DNA from: WRHT01 sp031550525
GTDB lineage: Bacteria; Desulfobacterota; Desulfovibrionia; Desulfovibrionales; Desulfovibrionaceae
Assembly (NCBI GenBank): GCA_031550525.1
Contig: JAVBON010000002.1
Location: 301,303-365,302 of the forward strand
DNA length: 64,000 bases
Reading direction: 5' to 3'
Shown: piece after piece, positions 61,121 through 64,000 of the stretch
Position numbering within the stretch: the stretch's first letter is position 1
How the letters are laid out: each line of letters starts with the position of its first letter
The notes under the pieces: generated by a model
Seen by the model: only the letters and a program-made list of their open reading frames with translations
Told to the model about the DNA's origin: nothing
Database searches by the model: none
Made by a program: the position numbers and the translations under genes

Positions 61121-62665
61121 ATGTCAGGTTGTACACCGGCTACGGCTGCCGCCCCTAGTGGCGCCGGCCAGAAAAAAGCAACCATTGCCATAGACCCCGT
61201 AACCCGTATTGAGGGCCACCTCAAAGCGGAAGTTGTGGTTGAAAACGGCGTGGTTGTTGACGCTCAGCTCACCGGCGGCATGTTCCGCGGGTTTGAACAG
61301 ATTCTCAAAGGCCGCGACCCCCGCGACGCCTCACAGATAGTGCAGCGCATATGCGGCGTGTGCCCCACAGCCCACGCCACCGCTTCCGTTATGGCTCTGG
61401 ATCAGGCTTTCAATGTAAAGGTGCCCACCAACGGGCGCGTTACCCGTAACCTGATTTTCGGCGCCAACTACTTGCAGTCGCACCTGCTGCACTTTTACCA
61501 CCTGGCCGCTCAAGACTTTGTGCAGGGCCCGGATAGCGCCCCCTTTGTGCCGCGCTTTAAAAAGTCCGATTTGCGCCTGCCCGCCGCCGTTAACAAAGTA
61601 GCGGTGGACCAGTACCTGGAAGCGCTGGAAATGCGCCGCATCTGCCACGAAATGGTCGCCCTTTTCGGCGGCCGCATGCCCCATGTGCAGGGCATGGTGG
61701 TTGGCGGCGTGACCGAAGTGCCCTCCAAGCAGAAAATAGTTGAATACGCGGCCCGCTTCAAAAAAGTGCGCGCCTTTGTCGAAACCAAGTACCTGCCAGT
61801 GGTTTACACCGTTGGCGCGGCCTACAAGGACGACATGTTCAGCTTCGGCCAAGGCTATAAAAACGCCATTTGCTGCGGCGCCTTCCCTCTTACCGACAGC
61901 GGCGTAAGTCTGGCCTTCAAGCGCGGCGTGTACATCAACGGCAAAGACATGCCCATGGACCCGCGCAAAATCAAAGAATACGTCAAGTACTCCTGGTTTG
62001 ACGATTCCACCACGGGCCTGCCTATCACCAACGGCAAAACCGTGCCCGCGCCTGACAAAAAAGGCGCCTACAGCTTCATTAAATCCCCGCGCTACGACGG
62101 CGCGCCGGTTGAAGTCGGCCCGTTGGCCCGTATGTGGGTTACCAACCCCGACATCTCGCCCGTTGGCCGCGAAGCCCTCAAGCAGCACTTCGGCCTGAAC
62201 GTGAAGAAATTCCGCGATATGGGCGAAGATGTGGCATTCTCTCTTATGGGACGCCATGTGGCCCGCGCCGAAGAAACCTACTACATGCTGGCCTTCATCG
62301 AACGCTGGCTTGGCGAAGTGCGCCCCGGCGCGCAAAGCTACGTTAAAGCCGAAATTCCGGACAGCGGCGAAGGCCTTGGCCTTACCGAAGCCCCCCGCGG
62401 CGCTCTGCTGCACTACGTAAACGTCAAGGGCGGCGTGATTGAAAACTACCAGATAGTTTCCGCCACCCTCTGGAACTCCAACCCCAAAGACGACATGGGA
62501 CAACATGGCCCCATGGAACAGGCTTTGATTGGAACTCCTGTGCCGGATATAGACAACCCGGTTAACGTGGCGCGCCTCATACGCGCCTTTGACCCGTGAC
62601 TTGGCTGTGCCGTGCACGTGTTGCACGCTGAAACCGGCAAAGTTAGCGTGGTTGAGTTTAGCTAA
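61121..62665 (+). CDS. hysA: [NiFeSe] hydrogenase large subunit HysA, selenocysteine-containing
   Basis: A 514-aa catalytic subunit, provided that the in-frame TGA at 62597-62599 is read as selenocysteine. Ni ligands: Cys78 and Cys81 (RICGVC) and, at the C-terminus, FDP-Sec493-LG-Cys496-AVH. After the TGA the frame goes on through CAVHVLHAETGKVSVVEFS to TAA at 62663-62665; the part after His499 is the 15-residue peptide that a maturation protease removes. In a plain [NiFe] enzyme the Sec site is Cys. Ordinary gene finding would stop at 62599 and lose both Ni/Fe ligands. The N-terminus MSGC resembles a minimal lipobox. A hairpin after the TGA is a likely SECIS. Maturation genes and selA/B/C/D are not in the window. 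Confidence 0.95.
62611..62627 (+). promoter_or_regulatory. SECIS-like hairpin of hysA
   Basis: A 17-nt hairpin, CGTGCA-CGTGT-TGCACG, with a perfect 6-bp stem. It begins exactly 11 nt after the TGA, the same size and spacing as the minimal upper stem-loop of the E. coli fdhF SECIS, and the loop contains GU. It should bind SelB with Sec-tRNA. The bulged U seen in E. coli is absent. Confidence 0.75.
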
Positions 62666-62671
62666 CAAGTT

Positions 62672-62720
62672 GTAATAAAAAATCCCCCTGATGCGCTGCA
62701 TCAGGGGGATTTTTTATTAC
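62672..62720 (+). terminator. Terminator of hysBA
   Basis: A perfect 23-bp stem (62672-62694 with 62698-62720) with a 3-nt loop, including ATCCCCCTGATGC, followed in the stem by TTTTTT. It starts 7 bp after the TAA, not after the TGA, which agrees with translation continuing to 62665. Confidence 0.95.
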
Positions 62721-62812
62721 TTTGTCTAGCGAGGGCGATGAAGATGATGCCCCTGCGGGGCGAGATAAGAGAGTATGGAAGCGGCGTAGCCGCACAATAT
62801 AAGAGAGGGGCT

Positions 62813-62915
62813 GCTCGCCCCTCTCTTTTATACTCCGCATTCGCTTCGTATAAAAAATTCACCCCGGCAGAGGGGTGTGTGTGCGCACACCCCTCTGCAC
62901 TCCCCGCGCGCCCGG
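62813..62915 (+). repeat. Inverted-repeat block, left copy
   Basis: About 100 bp that recur inverted at 63756-63862 with roughly 85-90 percent identity by eye. The core is TTCACCCCGGCAGAGGGGTG followed by a G/T-rich palindrome (AGAGGGGTGTG...CACACCCCTCT) and CTCCCCGCGCGCC. The adjacent GAGAGGGGC...GCCCCTCTC is a further hairpin. Confidence 0.8.
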
Positions 62916-63755
62916 TACGCGGACCGGGAGCCGCTCCTGGCGCGGATTCAAGGACCTGGCGGCAGATTGGCGGGGCAATCCCGCTTAGTGGCGGTTTGTG
63001 GTTAATACAATGTCTCGCGTTGGTTTGGCCGCATAGGCCCTTGAATCCGATCGCCATTGGCGCTCTCGGTGGGCGTGTTTGGCGCATCGCGAAACAACTT
63101 TCGGTGGTATGCAGGTGAGGTACAGCGCGGCTGCAAGGTCCGTTTTGTGTTGTGGAGGTAAGGAAAGCAACATCAGGTAATTCGCACCTGCACGGCGCAG
63201 AGCCGACCATAACCCTGATGTGCTCCCGGTATTTTGTTGTGCCTCCCATATGCCGTACGGCGATATGTGGCTCTGGTATGAGGTTAAAACCTTTCTCTCT
63301 TCCCTCCACACCGCTGCGGGCACTAACTGTATTACTACTTAGTCAGATCCAACGGGAGTACCAAACATATCACTACGCCGCCAAAACCGCCGAGAGCGGC
63401 AATGGAGCATATGCCCTCACCACCGAGAGCGTGAATGGAGCATATGCCGTAACCCGGCCATTGCCTGCGACAACAAAACAACCGCATTACAGGGAAAGCC
63501 TTTAACCGCGCAATACAGCATCGTCCGCGATCCATCAGCGGAGTATGGGAGTTTCAACCACCACGACGGTTCCCACCGCAGATGCTATCGGGAGCATTCA
63601 GATTAAAGTTCCTCCGCCATATCCGCGAGAGCGCCAATGGTGCCTTGGGCGGGGCCTTGTATGCTCCGCAGGTAAAACAAAGCACAGCTGGCACCACCAA
63701 GTCGGTGGGCGACAAGGCCCCGCCCACACCGCGACGAGAGCCGGGTCCAGGGCAG
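62916..63755. other. Segment between the inverted repeats, no recognised gene
   Basis: About 840 bp. Open frames exist on both strands (for example 117 codons on plus from 63152) but show odd composition, no ribosome binding site and no family. The word 'CGAGAGCGxxAATGG' occurs four times (near 63060 on minus, 63392, 63425, 63630). It looks like a degenerate mobile or repetitive element. Confidence 0.4.
63386..63451. repeat. 33-bp tandem repeat, two copies
   Basis: Two adjacent 33-bp units (63386-63418 and 63419-63451) that share GAATGGAGCATATGCC-like cores and differ at about six positions. The unit length is a multiple of three, giving an 11-residue repeat if translated (TAESGNGAYAL / TTESVNGAYAV). 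Confidence 0.75.
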
Positions 63756-63862
63756 AGCCCGGCGCGCGGGGAGTCCAGAGGGGTGTGCGCGCACCCACCC
63801 CTCTGGCGGGGTGAATTTTTTTGTGCGGAATGAAATGGAGCACAAAAAAAGAGGGGCGAGCT
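63756..63862 (-). repeat. Inverted-repeat block, right copy
   Basis: The inverted counterpart of 62813-62915: GCCCGGCGCGCGGGGAGTCC, AGAGGGGTGTGCGCGCACCCACCCCTCT, GGCGGGGTGAATTTTTTTG and GAGGGGCGAGC. It ends 4 bp before the IS3-family end at 63867. Confidence 0.8.
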
Positions 63863-63866
63863 GGTA

Positions 63867-64000
63867 TGACCCCCATTAGGTGGACAACATAAAAAAGCGT
63901 GTTTAAGCTGAATGTTGTAACTTGATGGGGGTTTTTCATGGTCCGACGTAAAAACAATAGTTATTCTGTTGAATTCAAGGAACAAGCAGTACGCATGTAC
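63867..64000 (+). mobile_element. Left end of an IS3-family insertion sequence (cut by window edge)
   Basis: The element seems to begin with TGACCCCCATTAGGTGGACA, typical of IS3-family termini (5'-TG). A 5' leader of about 70 bp and the start of orfA follow. A second GATGGGGGTTTTT just before the ATG is complementary to the end. The rest lies beyond the window. Confidence 0.7.
63938..64000 (+). CDS. IS3-family transposase OrfA, N-terminal fragment
   Basis: Only 21 codons are inside the window: MVRRKNNSYSVEFKEQAVRM plus a Tyr. The phrase 'RRK...YS.EFKeQAV.MY' is the start of the helix-turn-helix domain of IS3-family OrfA (InsE/HTH_Tnp_1 type). GGGGG stands 6 nt before the ATG. The gene is truncated by the window edge, not necessarily in the genome. 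Confidence 0.8.
   Translation, partial: MVRRKNNSYSVEFKEQAVRMY

Noticed and set aside
62597..62599. Nonsense mutation making hysA a pseudogene
   Set aside because: The TGA is at the exact Sec position of NiFeSe enzymes, the reading frame continues with conserved residues to a TAA, and a hairpin stands at SECIS spacing; a random mutation would not explain all three.
61331..62701. 456-codon minus-strand frame antisense to hysA
   Set aside because: It is the mirror of a highly conserved gene, His/Gly/Val-rich, and crosses the hydrogenase terminator. Not a real protein.
62701..63309. 202-codon minus-strand frame in the inverted-repeat block
   Set aside because: It begins inside repetitive DNA, covers the GC palindromes and terminator, and gives Pro/Arg/Ala/Cys-rich low-complexity translation.
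62813..63866. CRISPR array at the repeat-rich right end
   Set aside because: The repeats are two long inverted copies and one pair of 33-bp direct repeats without regular unique spacers; no cas gene is present.

Overview
The window looks like a chromosomal segment of a sulfate- or sulfite-reducing deltaproteobacterium of the Desulfovibrionaceae. The main reasons are a periplasmic HysBA-type [NiFeSe] hydrogenase, a LarB/CobD pair, TRAP (DctPQM) uptake, several sigma-54 activators, a NIL-domain ferredoxin and DksA, GreA and NFACT proteins of that type. No organism was looked up; the assignment is inferred from protein features. Base composition is moderately GC-rich, with AT-rich islands near 15.5-16.0 kb and 25.4-26.3 kb.

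Layout. 0.1-9.6 kb: BON-domain protein, family 8-like glycosyltransferase, a gluconate 2-dehydrogenase-like pair (Tat-exported small subunit plus GMC flavoprotein), 1-Cys type peroxiredoxin, FMN reductase, a hybrid Cache histidine kinase and a chagasin-type protease-inhibitor lipoprotein. 9.7-17.7 kb: a catabolic island with an aldehyde dehydrogenase, TRAP DctM/Q/P, a 3-hydroxyisobutyrate-dehydrogenase-family reductase and a PAS/sigma-54 activator. 18.2-23.2 kb: a TbpB-like lipoprotein and a Slam-type outer-membrane translocator (type XI secretion pair), facing a CpxAR-like two-component system. 23.6-31.2 kb: YccF membrane protein, two methyltransferases, tRNA-Ala, FUSC transporter, catalase, ABM protein and a tRNA Gly-Cys-Gly cluster. 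31.3-43.3 kb: DksA, NFACT/RqcH-like protein, then an apparent operon ppiD-gpt-BMP lipoprotein-two permeases-ATPase (purine/nucleoside uptake and salvage), preceded by an FlbD/FlrC-like activator with a degenerate receiver. 43.5-50.6 kb: larB-cobD-GNAT-like gene and four EamA/RarD transporters. 50.7-53.7 kb: lipoprotein, RRM protein, two Hsp20 proteins and GreA. 53.8-59.4 kb: the ileS-lspA-PLDc_N-cpoB-ferredoxin-PilZ run. 60.1-62.7 kb: hysBA. 62.8-64 kb: an inverted-repeat block and the start of an IS3-family element.

Main observations. (1) The hydrogenase large subunit does not end at the in-frame TGA at 62597. That TGA is at the Ni-ligand position of the DPxxxC motif, reading continues to TAA at 62665, and a 17-nt hairpin starts 11 nt after it, so this is a selenoprotein that naive gene calling truncates. 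(2) A Slam translocator sits beside its likely surface-lipoprotein substrate. (3) Four related palindromic elements (16107, 19280, 26287, 33538) form what looks like a MITE-like family. (4) Two exact copies of the palindrome TTGCATGCAA lie 31 bp apart upstream of the FMN reductase.

No CRISPR array, rRNA, plasmid origin or prophage was recognised. All identifications are by reading motifs; no database search was run.
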